Below, piece by piece: positions 27,249 to 36,267 of a stretch of DNA of 64,000 bases. Position numbers and translations under genes: made by a program. This DNA is from Mucilaginibacter empetricola. Lineage in GTDB: Bacteria; Bacteroidota; Bacteroidia; Sphingobacteriales; Sphingobacteriaceae. Each line of letters starts with the position of its first letter. Positions within the stretch are counted from its first letter, which is position 1. The notes beneath the pieces are model-generated. The model had not been told where the DNA came from. It saw nothing but the letters and a program-made list of their open reading frames with translations, and ran no database searches. The stretch covers positions 336,428 to 400,427 of the forward strand of contig NZ_JANUBZ010000004.1 of the NCBI RefSeq assembly GCF_024808665.1, given 5' to 3'.

Positions 27249-28505
27249 TTATCTTTTTATTGGGGTATAATTTGCGGTTAAAGGTTTAATATCAGCAACA
27301 CATCTGAAGCCAATGTGGTTAGATGCCGATCTGTAATCGCATTTACCGCGAGTGCCTACCATGTAGCGGGTGCAATATTGATCGGTGCACAAAAATGAGC
27401 CACCCCGTTGTACTTTCTTTTTAACATTGGGTTCGCCGGGGTCAAGAGAATTGGTTGGGCCGGTTGGGTTGTTTATTATCGTGTTGTTAGCAACCGTACC
27501 ATAATAATCGGCTCGGTACCAGTCATTACACCATTGCCATACATTGCCCGCCATATCATACAAACCATAGCCATTTGGCGGGAATTGTTTTACGGGCGCC
27601 ACACCCACATAGCCATCTGTACCGGCATCTTTATTGGGGAATGATCCTTCAAAAATATTGGCCATCCATTTGCCTCCGGGTTTTAGCTGATTGCCCCAGG
27701 CATATAAATTGCCAGAGAGGCCTCCTCGCGCAGCAAATTCCCACTGGGCTTCGGTAGGTAAACGTTTGCCGGCCCATTTGGCATAGGCTACAGCATCTTC
27801 CCAGCAAACCTGCACCACCGGGTAATTATCTTTGCCCACAATATTACTATTGGGCCCGTTAGGATGGCGCCAGTTGGCACCCTTTACGTACGCCCACCAT
27901 TGGGTATAATCATTTAGCTGAACTTTTTGATTTGGAGGAGTAAAGACCATTGAACCGGCTACCAGGTTTTCTTCCGGTGCATCAGGAAATTCTTCGTGAG
28001 TTGGTTTTTGTTCGGCTACGGTAACATAGCCTGTCGCCTTTATAAATGCAGCAAACTGTTTGTTGGTTACGTCGGTGGCATCCATCAAAAAAGCATTGAC
28101 ACTAACACGGTGAACAGGCCTGGCATCATCCATTTCTTCGTGACCGCCGCCATCCATTCCAACCGGGTTTATGCCGCCCATACTGAATTGGCCGCCGGTT
28201 ATTAAAACCATTCCATTGGGTATAGTTTGATTATGCAGAGGCTTATTAAAAATGCTTTCTCTGAAATCGCGACCACCGCCAGCCATAAAGGTGGCACTGT
28301 CGGACCGGTTTAATCCCGATGGCCTGCATACAGCAACATTTCTGAATGGAAACGATATTTTTTTTACACTGAAACTTGCGTTTGCTACGGGTGCTGCCTG
28401 GTTGGATGCCTGCACCTGTGCGGCTTGTTTTTTTTGATCTTTACACGACAGTGCAAATAACAGAACGGCAAATACTATCCCTGCTTTACTGCTCATATTT
28501 ATCAT
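27249..28505 (-). CDS. Formylglycine-generating enzyme (SUMF1/EgtB/PvdO family) lipoprotein
   Basis: From the ATG at 28505, 418 residues with lipobox FALSC (Cys21). The FGE domain spans about 95-405: GMVLITGGQFSMGG, HRVSVNAFLMDATDVTNKQF, RLPTEAQWEFAARGG, YDMAGNVWQWCNDWY, RGGSFLCTDQYCTRY and SNHIGFRCV. Cys373 and Cys378 in SFLCTDQYC have the same five-residue spacing as the two active-site cysteines of human FGE, so this looks like a true sulfatase-maturing oxidase rather than a binding-only family member. It ends the operon that starts with a CTAGR sulfatase. The open frame extends upstream to 28595 but would overlap the HAD gene. Confidence 0.88.
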   Translation of the reverse strand: MINMSSKAGIVFAVLLFALSCKDQKKQAAQVQASNQAAPVANASFSVKKISFPFRNVAVCRPSGLNRSDSATFMAGGGRDFRESIFNKPLHNQTIPNGMVLITGGQFSMGGINPVGMDGGGHEEMDDARPVHRVSVNAFLMDATDVTNKQFAAFIKATGYVTVAEQKPTHEEFPDAPEENLVAGSMVFTPPNQKVQLNDYTQWWAYVKGANWRHPNGPNSNIVGKDNYPVVQVCWEDAVAYAKWAGKRLPTEAQWEFAARGGLSGNLYAWGNQLKPGGKWMANIFEGSFPNKDAGTDGYVGVAPVKQFPPNGYGLYDMAGNVWQWCNDWYRADYYGTVANNTIINNPTGPTNSLDPGEPNVKKKVQRGGSFLCTDQYCTRYMVGTRGKCDYRSASNHIGFRCVADIKPLTANYTPIKR

Positions 28506-28540
28506 ATGCTTTTGCGAATTTGAATATACAACAAAAATAT

Positions 28541-29557
28541 TTAAGGGGTCGAAAAAATTGTTTTCCAGTCGTTCTTCATGCTTACTACGTGCCATTTATT
28601 TACCATTGCTGCATTTATGGAAGCGTTGTTTTTCTCCTGGTAAGCAAATTCGCGCACTGCATCATCGTGATTAACCAACAATTGAAAGCTGGGATATTTA
28701 CTCATTTGCGAATACTTGAGCATCTCAATATCGCCGCCGCTTTTTTCATTACCACTTGCAAAAACGGGTATTTTACCAATGTGCCACTGGATGTTTACCG
28801 GCTTGCCGCCCTTATCACAAATAGACGCGATCTTTCCTTCACGTAAAATGGTGCGACTGTCCTCATCAAATTTATATTGAAGTTTTGTGCCGATGACCTG
28901 TTCGGACGGGATGCCGTAATATTTTACAGAAATTGATCTAACAAACTCAATGGTGCCGCCGGTGCAAATAAATGTCTTAAAACCGTTGCTTCGTAAATAA
29001 TCCAGCAGCTCCAATTGTGGTTGATACCTTGCATCTATCACAGGATGTATTTTTTTCTGAATAACATAATGGACGGTGTCAAAATAAGCCTTTACTGATT
29101 TTTCAAATTCTTCTTCAGTTGTGCCGGATAAGGATTTTAAAATAGCTGCCGCTAAAGTAGATTCGTCAACAGTAGCCAGATAAGCTTTGTCTTTTTGAAT
29201 GATGGCCTTGTAAGGCTGCTGCTGTGCCAATGAAGGATTTTTTTTGATCATTTTTTTAAAAGCAAGCTTGGCGTACTCCAACTCAATTGTGGGTTCTTCT
29301 GCCCATAAAGTGCCATCGTTATCAAAAGTAGCAATACGATCCTCCACCGGGATAAAACCCTTGCTGTTAGCTGTGGTTGCTTTTTGTACATAATCAATAA
29401 TAGAACTTTTCAGCAGGCCATCATTCCATGACGGTAATGGGTCTGCTGCGCTTGCTTTTTTTATACCGTTGCCGTTTATAAATGATAAAACAGCAAGACT
29501 GCTTATTATCACCAGGAGTGCAATAAGCATTTGTTTTTTTTGGATATAGGTTTTCAT
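28541..29557 (-). CDS. Secreted HAD-superfamily phosphatase
   Basis: A 338-residue protein with an N-terminal hydrophobic signal (MKTYIQKKQMLIALLVIISS). HAD motif I is IATFDNDGTLWAEEP (Asp-x-Asp), motif II is near TFICTGGTIEF, and motif III/IV near PVFASGNEKSGGDIEML. This group of exported nonspecific acid phosphatases is common next to sulfatase and FGE genes. The gap to the FGE gene downstream is only 35 bases. Substrate unknown. Confidence 0.85.
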   Translation of the reverse strand: MKTYIQKKQMLIALLVIISSLAVLSFINGNGIKKASAADPLPSWNDGLLKSSIIDYVQKATTANSKGFIPVEDRIATFDNDGTLWAEEPTIELEYAKLAFKKMIKKNPSLAQQQPYKAIIQKDKAYLATVDESTLAAAILKSLSGTTEEEFEKSVKAYFDTVHYVIQKKIHPVIDARYQPQLELLDYLRSNGFKTFICTGGTIEFVRSISVKYYGIPSEQVIGTKLQYKFDEDSRTILREGKIASICDKGGKPVNIQWHIGKIPVFASGNEKSGGDIEMLKYSQMSKYPSFQLLVNHDDAVREFAYQEKNNASINAAMVNKWHVVSMKNDWKTIFSTP

Positions 29558-29634
29558 AGCAATTTTATTTAGTTGTATTTTTTTAGCATCATAACAAGGG
29601 TTTTAAACCCATCGTTATCTGTGATTTTTTAATT

Positions 29635-30981
29635 TTACTCCCATTCTGTTTGACTTGTAGAAATATGTTTATCCGCCTTTGACGGATCAATGCTCATTAA
29701 TGCAGCCCGGTACTTTCTAATATTTCTTTTAAACTCTGCGCTCTTGTTATTAGCAGATTCATCTGCATATTGTTGCTTGTAATAAGCAGCCAGTTCCTCG
29801 TCAATATCAGCGGCATTACCCTCTCGTGCATTTTCTTGTATAGAAGCGGTATGTTTTACCGGGAAATGGTCCCACCATTTATAAAGATTTCTTAATAGAG
29901 TTGAGTGCTCAGCCGATGATCTGTTGAATTTGCCAAACCAATATCTCTCACTCGTTAAATAAACTTTATATTGATTGCTGAGCCATTTACCAAACTTAAT
30001 GAGCATTCTCACCACAAAATAGAGCACACAAAGCGCCGCGAGGCTATACAAAGCAAAATAGTACCATAGGATGCCGTAAATCAAATAAGGCCCTTTTTTA
30101 ACGTTGATGGTTGTCTTTACCGGAAGCGTGGCTTTCAGACTATCCTTTGCGGTTTTTAAAATTCCCAGATTTGGGTTGGTCGCTACATGAATTTTAACAA
30201 CGGGGGTATTCCGTTTATAGACACGGCTGTTTATGGGGTTAAACCATTCAATAGTTGCCTGTGGGAATGTAAAGTTGCCTTCTTTTTCTAAAAGATAGGT
30301 TACGGATTGAATCCTTTGCCCGTTGGCATCATACTCGTCGCGGGTATCAGTAAGGGTTGAGGGTTGAGGGTAAACGCTGCCCCAGCTTAAGCTATCGGTT
30401 TTTAACTCCGGAATGAACTGCGGCAAAGTGCCGCGGGCATTAATAGTGATGGTGCGCGTAACCACATCACCCACCTTTAACCTGCTTAAACTTCTGCTCC
30501 ATCTTTGCTCAATGGATACATCTTTGGCTACAAACCAATTGTCACTACTGAAATTTTTTGGTACAGGTTTAACAATGTATGATAGTGCCTGCATTTTTAC
30601 ATTTATCCTTTGAGCCTTGGAGTCACCAACAGGAGGGGTTGTGGCTACTATGTTTATTGGCGGCAAGGTGTAATGCCCTTCTTTATATGGAAATACAATG
30701 TAGTAAAAGGTAAGTCCCGCATAATTTTGCCCATTTATGGTAAATATGCCCGGTACTGTTTTGTCAAAAGGCATAATAAAAGCGTTTGGAATTTGAAGAT
30801 TATCAAACTCCAGCGGAGCAGTGTACCACGTGGCTGTTAAAACGCTTATGGTTATTTTAAAGGGCTGCTGGGCGTAAACTGTGCTGCGGTCCATCTGCGT
30901 TTGCACAAAGCACTTTACTTGTGCCCTTGCAATCAAAGCAGCATATAATAGTAAAACAAGTAGCAAATGTTTTTTTACCAT
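29635..30981 (-). CDS. batD: BatD-like membrane protein
   Basis: A 448-residue protein with a signal peptide ending LIARAQ, Ig-like beta domains (about 25-280) and a membrane helix near 305-330 (WYYFALYSLAALCVLYFVV) with a cytoplasmic tail. The N-terminal phrases VYAQQPFKITISV and GLTFYYIVFPYKEGHYTLPP fit the BatD/oxygen-tolerance family. Its start overlaps the BatB/C-like gene by seven bases. Bat proteins work with MoxR ATPases in an envelope-linked process that is still poorly defined. Confidence 0.8.
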   Translation of the reverse strand: MVKKHLLLVLLLYAALIARAQVKCFVQTQMDRSTVYAQQPFKITISVLTATWYTAPLEFDNLQIPNAFIMPFDKTVPGIFTINGQNYAGLTFYYIVFPYKEGHYTLPPINIVATTPPVGDSKAQRINVKMQALSYIVKPVPKNFSSDNWFVAKDVSIEQRWSRSLSRLKVGDVVTRTITINARGTLPQFIPELKTDSLSWGSVYPQPSTLTDTRDEYDANGQRIQSVTYLLEKEGNFTFPQATIEWFNPINSRVYKRNTPVVKIHVATNPNLGILKTAKDSLKATLPVKTTINVKKGPYLIYGILWYYFALYSLAALCVLYFVVRMLIKFGKWLSNQYKVYLTSERYWFGKFNRSSAEHSTLLRNLYKWWDHFPVKHTASIQENAREGNAADIDEELAAYYKQQYADESANNKSAEFKRNIRKYRAALMSIDPSKADKHISTSQTEWE

Positions 30982-32735
30982 AGCGTTTTGCTCCTTTCTA
31001 TCTTTTTGTAGTAAAGCTTCTCCTGTAGCAAAAAACGTTTGTGCAAAAACTCAGCAGGGTCGGCCTCCGCTTTTCTCAATAAAATATTACTGGCCAGTTC
31101 GCCGCTTTTATCTTTTGGCGGTGCTCCTCCCGGTGTTTTAGCTTCCTTTGCCCTATGTATATTTGTTGCAACCTCGTCAGATACGCGGTCGCCGAATTTT
31201 GGCAGGTTTTTCACCCTTGTATCCGAACTCAACTGATCGTCTTCCGATACCGGCTTATGCTCTTTTAAAGGATCATCCTTGTGATTTTTTTTAGTGGCGA
31301 TGTCCTTATCGCGCGTTTTTTTACCTATTGATTTTTGAGCATATTGCGTAATAGAATCAGTGCGTTTCTTTATAGCTTTTGTTGCCGCCAGGCTGTTTTT
31401 AACAACGGTTTTTAAGGTAGAGTCGAGGAGTACCGCTTTATTAAAGGCAATTTCGGCAGCATCGTATCGCCCTTGTTTGGCAAGCGCTAGCCCCATGTTG
31501 TAATTGCCGGCAGCACTTGAGTCGAGTGCGAAAAGGTCAGCCGCCGCCGCATAGTTTCCGGCTTTAAAATAGGCTACCGCTTTATGTTTATCATCGTCAA
31601 AGCGTTCTGCCGCATCAGCATATTTACCCGCGTTTTGGAGCAATTGCCCCTGGTAATCTTTACTATACCACCAATCGGGATTTTTTGATTTAAGGCCACA
31701 GGATGATAGCAGCAATGTACTAAACAACAGCAAACACCATTGAATGGTCCAGCCACGCCTGAACCAGAAGGCGGTTATCAGCAGTGCGGGATAGATCATC
31801 AGAAAACCCATATCGTCCCATTCTTTTGCATCCTTTTTCTTTTCCGATTCGAAATATAATTTCTTGCTTACCCTCTCGGCTATTGCTTTAACATCCGAAT
31901 TATCTAGCGTTAGCGGCGTAATGATGATTTTATTGTTTTGTGCGAGGTTTTGAAGTACCGCAGGGTCCTGCCGGGAGATTATTTTTCTATATCCTGGAAT
32001 AGGAGCGCCATTCGGCGTAGAAACCAATAGAATTTCTAAGTGATGGATGGAATTGGTAACCCAGGTACTTAGCTGCGCCGCTTCATCATTATCAATAGCA
32101 TCAGTAATTAACAATACGGTACTTGGCGCTGTGATATGTTTCATCAGGGTATCTATCTGCTGCAATAAAACAGTGGTATTTGTACCCTGTACAGGCATAA
32201 TGCGATTTGAAAGACTTTGTGCGTGAAATTTGATAATTTTATAATCGCTGGTAAAAGGTAAAACGGGGTGCGCCGTGCCTGCAAAAGCAATTAAGCCGGC
32301 CCGTGCCCGCGGATTGGCATCCAAAAAATCATTGATTTTAAATTTGGCTCGCTCAATGCGGTTGGGTTGGATATCTGCCGTCATCATCGACCTTGAAAGA
32401 TCCAAGGCAATCAAAACTGCCGCCTGTATTTTTTGACCCGGGATTTCCTTTTTCTTCCAGGTAGGGCCAGCCAGCCCGATGATCATGGAGCTTAGGCCGA
32501 TTATAAAAAACAATATTGGCAACAATATTGCCCATCTGCTTCCCCGGTTGAACATAAAAGGGCGCAGCGGTTTGGCAATCATCGCTTTCCACCTCCGACG
32601 TTCTTTGTTGCCGATAATCAGCAATAATACAATCACGGCAAGTGGCACGAACAGATACAAAGCCTGGGGCCGGAGGAAGTGAAACTCCTTCCAGTCTATT
32701 TTTTTGATCGTATCTTTAAGCTCGTCCCAGTCCAT
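30975..32735 (-). CDS. Fused BatB (von Willebrand A) and BatC (TPR) protein
   Basis: A 586-residue membrane protein. Two helices (about 20-40 and 55-80) precede a VWA domain with the MIDAS motif ALDLSRSMMTADIQPNR and IALFAFAGTAHPV-like strand (GLIAFAGTAHPVLPF). A helix near 315-335 follows, then TPR repeats (NYNMGLALAKQGRYDAAEIA) and a charged C-terminus rich in Lys/Asp. In many genomes BatB and BatC are separate; here they are one chain. It lies six bases downstream of the batA stop. Confidence 0.85.
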   Translation of the reverse strand: MDWDELKDTIKKIDWKEFHFLRPQALYLFVPLAVIVLLLIIGNKERRRWKAMIAKPLRPFMFNRGSRWAILLPILFFIIGLSSMIIGLAGPTWKKKEIPGQKIQAAVLIALDLSRSMMTADIQPNRIERAKFKINDFLDANPRARAGLIAFAGTAHPVLPFTSDYKIIKFHAQSLSNRIMPVQGTNTTVLLQQIDTLMKHITAPSTVLLITDAIDNDEAAQLSTWVTNSIHHLEILLVSTPNGAPIPGYRKIISRQDPAVLQNLAQNNKIIITPLTLDNSDVKAIAERVSKKLYFESEKKKDAKEWDDMGFLMIYPALLITAFWFRRGWTIQWCLLLFSTLLLSSCGLKSKNPDWWYSKDYQGQLLQNAGKYADAAERFDDDKHKAVAYFKAGNYAAAADLFALDSSAAGNYNMGLALAKQGRYDAAEIAFNKAVLLDSTLKTVVKNSLAATKAIKKRTDSITQYAQKSIGKKTRDKDIATKKNHKDDPLKEHKPVSEDDQLSSDTRVKNLPKFGDRVSDEVATNIHRAKEAKTPGGAPPKDKSGELASNILLRKAEADPAEFLHKRFLLQEKLYYKKIERSKTLW

Positions 32736-32740
32736 CGTCT

Positions 32741-33724
32741 TTATTTACTTTTTCTAAATAAACTAACTGTACCATTCATCAACTGGCCAACAAGTACCAG
32801 CAATACTGACGCACCCAGCGGATACCAGTATAGTAATACCACAGGTTTGTAAGTCTCCTCATCATAAACAACAGGATGCAGTTTGTCGAGCGTGCTGTAA
32901 ACCTGTTTTAACTGCCCCTGGTTCATGGCGTTGAAGTACTTTCCATCTGCAGTAACGGCGATTTCTCTCATCGTTTTTTCATCCAGATCATATCCACCAC
33001 CATGGCCAGCCTTTCCAATGCCAATGGTGTAAATAATAATGGAATCTCTTTTAGCAGCCTGCGCTGCATCAAGCGGGGGGATTCCCTGACCGCTATCGAT
33101 GCCGTCGGTAAGCAATAGCATTACTTTTTGTTTAATGGTATCTTCCTTAAATATTTTAGTGCTGTAAGCTATGGCATTGCCTATGCCTGTCATTTGCCCG
33201 GCCATGCCCACTTCTGTCTGATCCATCAGCCAGTCAACCGTTTCCAGATCAGTAGTGAAAGGTGACTGTAGATACGCGTTGCTGCCAAACATCACCAGGC
33301 CCACCTGGTCGCTTTTGCGATCTTTCACAAAGCCTTTCATAATTGATTTGATGGCACCCCAGCGGCTTAACCTTTTACCGTCAGCATACCAGTCAGTTGT
33401 AGCCATGCTGAATGAAATATCTGTTACGATGAGAAAACTCCGCACCGTTTTTGTTTTTTTTGCCGGTTTGCCCACATACCTAGGTGAAGATGCTGCCGCC
33501 AGCAAACACAACCAGCACAGCACCAATATTAACCACGATAAGGGATTTTTACGACTTATCCAGGCCCGTTTTTTTGGCTTTTGCTCCGAAACCGATACAG
33601 ACCGCCAAAAAAACGGCGCAATAATACCACTCCGCTTTTTTCGCAAAACAGGCGATATGGCGTATATTACAATAGGTAATAAAGCCAGCAGAAAAACCCA
33701 TTTGTAGGCTATCTCAAACTGCAT
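32741..33724 (-). CDS. batA: BatA-like von Willebrand A membrane protein
   Basis: A 327-residue protein: two N-terminal helices (about 7-25 and 60-80), a VWA domain with MIDAS motif FLIVTDISFSMATTDW, MLLLTDGIDSGQGIPP and TIGIGKAGHGGGYDLDEKTM, and a last helix (about 297-318). It overlaps the DUF4381 gene by 11 bases, showing tight translational coupling within the MoxR-Bat operon. Confidence 0.9.
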   Translation of the reverse strand: MQFEIAYKWVFLLALLPIVIYAISPVLRKKRSGIIAPFFWRSVSVSEQKPKKRAWISRKNPLSWLILVLCWLCLLAAASSPRYVGKPAKKTKTVRSFLIVTDISFSMATTDWYADGKRLSRWGAIKSIMKGFVKDRKSDQVGLVMFGSNAYLQSPFTTDLETVDWLMDQTEVGMAGQMTGIGNAIAYSTKIFKEDTIKQKVMLLLTDGIDSGQGIPPLDAAQAAKRDSIIIYTIGIGKAGHGGGYDLDEKTMREIAVTADGKYFNAMNQGQLKQVYSTLDKLHPVVYDEETYKPVVLLYWYPLGASVLLVLVGQLMNGTVSLFRKSK

Positions 33725-34196
33725 ACTTTCTTTTGTGTTTTTTTATCCATCGCCGGGCTTTGTTAGTGAAATTTGTCGCCTCATCTGCCGAAACCGATTT
33801 TTCGGAGGCATATATGTTTTGATTCAATAAAACCACATCGCTGTTGTCAAAAGATTTTTCGCGCCAGGTATTGTTAATAAACGCTATCCACTGATCGCCC
33901 CTTAAACCTGATACATGGTGACGGCCATAACGGGCCATCGCTATCTGTTTAATCAGCATTTGCGCCTGATAAACCAACAGGTCAAATTCCTTTACTTGCG
34001 ACAGGGTTTGTTCTGTATTATTTAAAAATTGCAGCGCATGCTTGCGATAGCGGTTCTTCCTATAGTATTTAACCAGTAACCATGTGATTAAAGCAAGGAG
34101 CAATACAAGTAGGCCACCCAACACATACCAACCCGGTTGCTCAAAACTGAAGGGTACCGGAGGTGGCTCAATTAATTTCCCAACTTGCTGATCCAT
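33714..34196 (-). CDS. DUF4381-family membrane protein
   Basis: A 160-residue protein with one membrane helix (about 27-48, YVLGGLLVLLLALITWLLV) and a cytoplasmic basic domain with YRKHALQFLNNTE and MARYGRHHVSGLRGDQWIAFIN. This is the small component found between DUF58 and BatA in MoxR operons. No enzymatic motif. Confidence 0.85.
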   Translation of the reverse strand: MDQQVGKLIEPPPVPFSFEQPGWYVLGGLLVLLLALITWLLVKYYRKNRYRKHALQFLNNTEQTLSQVKEFDLLVYQAQMLIKQIAMARYGRHHVSGLRGDQWIAFINNTWREKSFDNSDVVLLNQNIYASEKSVSADEATNFTNKARRWIKKHKRKYAV

Positions 34197-34225
34197 AATT
34201 TCTTTTATTTATTAGGATGATTTCT

Positions 34226-35179
34226 TTATCTTCTCAATAGCCTGCCCATGGATTGCATCACCTGATCTTCTATAGTTTCTGTAGTATTAAAAAACACCAT
34301 CGGAATGCGGTAACGATCAAACTCTTCGGTTAGGGTTTTGCGCATATCTGTAAAGTTTTTAGGGTATTTGGCGCCCCAGCGGTTTTTACTGTTCTGCCAG
34401 GCGATCTGTCGCTTACCATCGCTTAAAATGAGCTTACCGTCAGGTAGTTTTTCATCCAGTAAATCATAAATATGGATAAGTATTACATCATTGTGATTAC
34501 TCATATTGCGCAAATACTGCCTGGTTTGCTCGTCAATCATGGAGAAATCGCTGATTACGGTAATCACATAATCGTGCGTAACGGCAGCCTGTGTTCGTTG
34601 CAGCATGGTATTGAGCAGGCTGGTATTAGCTTGCACTGTTTTGCGTAATGGCAAAACCTTGTTACGGCTAACCACGGTTTGCAAAAAATGCTGAACGAGT
34701 GCCTTGCTGCGTTTGGGCGCTATGTAATCATACCCTTCCTCATTAAAGACAATGCCGCCCACGCGATCACCCCGTTTAATGGTATAAAATGCGCTGACAG
34801 CCGCCGCATGCGCCGCCGATACCGATTTTACAAAACGCTGCGAACCAAAAAACATAAAGCTGCTTTGGTCAACCACAATAAAAGTGGGGCGTTCTTTTTC
34901 TTCGTTAAAAACTTTTGAATGTGTTTTGCCTGTTCGGGCGGTTACGCGCCAGTCGATATTGCGGATATCATCACCGGCTACATATTGCCGTACTTCTTCA
35001 AAGTCCAACCCCCTGCCTCTTAGTTTTGAGGTATGCCTGCCAGCCAGTATGGCATATACAGGATGTTTAGGTAGCAAACTGCCCGATTGCACCAAAAACT
35101 CATAGCGCATCAAATCCTGTAAAGTGGTAACCACTTCAACAGGGTAGGCTATTTCATTATTTTGTTTGAAACCGAGCAT
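34226..35179 (-). CDS. DUF58 domain protein
   Basis: A 317-residue soluble protein with the DUF58 core HTSKLRGRGLDFEEVRQYVA, GDDIRNIDWRVTARTGK and the VWA-like continuation RPTFIVVDQSSFMFFG. The Asp-x-Ser-x-Ser MIDAS is altered (DQSSF). DUF58 proteins partner with MoxR ATPases; this one directly follows moxR by 41 bases. Confidence 0.92.
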   Translation of the reverse strand: MLGFKQNNEIAYPVEVVTTLQDLMRYEFLVQSGSLLPKHPVYAILAGRHTSKLRGRGLDFEEVRQYVAGDDIRNIDWRVTARTGKTHSKVFNEEKERPTFIVVDQSSFMFFGSQRFVKSVSAAHAAAVSAFYTIKRGDRVGGIVFNEEGYDYIAPKRSKALVQHFLQTVVSRNKVLPLRKTVQANTSLLNTMLQRTQAAVTHDYVITVISDFSMIDEQTRQYLRNMSNHNDVILIHIYDLLDEKLPDGKLILSDGKRQIAWQNSKNRWGAKYPKNFTDMRKTLTEEFDRYRIPMVFFNTTETIEDQVMQSMGRLLRR

Positions 35180-35220
35180 GCTTTTTTAAGATAGATGAAT
35201 GTTGAGCGTTTCGGTGGTTA

Positions 35221-36180
35221 TCAGGCTACCGCGACAACTTTTAGTAGTTCGTCAATAGCCGCATCGGGATTTATACCTTCGGCATTGGCTTCGTAGCTTA
35301 AAATAAGGCGATGGCGGAGCACATCGTGCACTATAAAGCGAATATCATCAGGAGTTACATAGTCCCGGCCATCGAGCCAGGCAACAGCGCGTGAGCATTT
35401 GTCGATATTAATCGTACCACGGGGACTAGCACCATAATTTACCCATCGTTTTAAATCTTTGCTAAAAGTATCAGGGTAGCGGGTGGCGCCAATGAGGTCG
35501 ACAATGTATTTTTCGGCCGGTTCTTTAACCTGTACGTTGTTTATGGCAGCGCGGGCATCGAAAATAACTTTTTGTGGTATTGGGTCGATTTTGGCTTCTT
35601 TGGTTTTTGATTCCTCCCTAACCAGCCGCATTATCTTGATTTCATCATCATTGCCCGGATAAGTAACCTGTATCTTCATAATAAAACGATCAAGCTGAGC
35701 TTCGGGCAGGGGATAGGTACCTTCCTGCTCAATCGGATTTTGCGTAGCCAAAACCATAAACAAAGGCTCCATTTTGTGTGTTTTGCCCGCTACGGAAACC
35801 TGGCGCTCTTCCATAGCTTCCAGCAAGGCGGCCTGTACTTTTGCAGGAGCGCGGTTTATTTCATCGGCCAAAATCAGGTTACTGAAAATTGGGCCGGGTT
35901 GAAATATAAATTTCTCTTTATCCTGGGGCTGATAGATCTCCGTACCGGTAACATCTGAGGGTAATAAATCGGGCGTAAACTGGATACGGCTCAATTTGCA
36001 ATCGAGGTTTTTAGCTAAGCTTTTTACCGCCCTTGTTTTTGCAAGGCCGGGTAATCCTTCCAGCAGTACATTACCATCGGTAAGCAGGCCGATTAAAATT
36101 TTGGTGATCACATCTTCCTGCCCTATAATATTTTCGGCAATACGACTCTTTAATTCCAGTATTTGCTCTTTTGTCGACAT
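35221..36180 (-). CDS. MoxR-family AAA+ ATPase
   Basis: Starting at 36180 (MSTKEQILELK, with AGGA a few bases upstream) it has 319 residues; an in-frame ATG ten codons upstream is possible. Walker A is EGLPGLAKTRAV (about 41-52), Walker B LILADEINRAPAK, sensor ATQNPIEQEGTYPLPEAQ, and the C-terminal lid has RGTINIDKCSRA. MoxR ATPases act as chaperones that insert cofactors or assemble VWA partners, encoded here in the same operon. The operon order is sulfatase, MoxR, DUF58, DUF4381, BatA, BatBC, BatD, HAD, FGE. Confidence 0.93.
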   Translation of the reverse strand: MSTKEQILELKSRIAENIIGQEDVITKILIGLLTDGNVLLEGLPGLAKTRAVKSLAKNLDCKLSRIQFTPDLLPSDVTGTEIYQPQDKEKFIFQPGPIFSNLILADEINRAPAKVQAALLEAMEERQVSVAGKTHKMEPLFMVLATQNPIEQEGTYPLPEAQLDRFIMKIQVTYPGNDDEIKIMRLVREESKTKEAKIDPIPQKVIFDARAAINNVQVKEPAEKYIVDLIGATRYPDTFSKDLKRWVNYGASPRGTINIDKCSRAVAWLDGRDYVTPDDIRFIVHDVLRHRLILSYEANAEGINPDAAIDELLKVVAVA

Positions 36181-36267
36181 ATCCTGTGTTTTAGAAAAAG
36201 AAACAACCATACATCCTCGTATAAATAAAGGATGTATGATTGAATGCTGATGTTTAGTTTTTACAGC

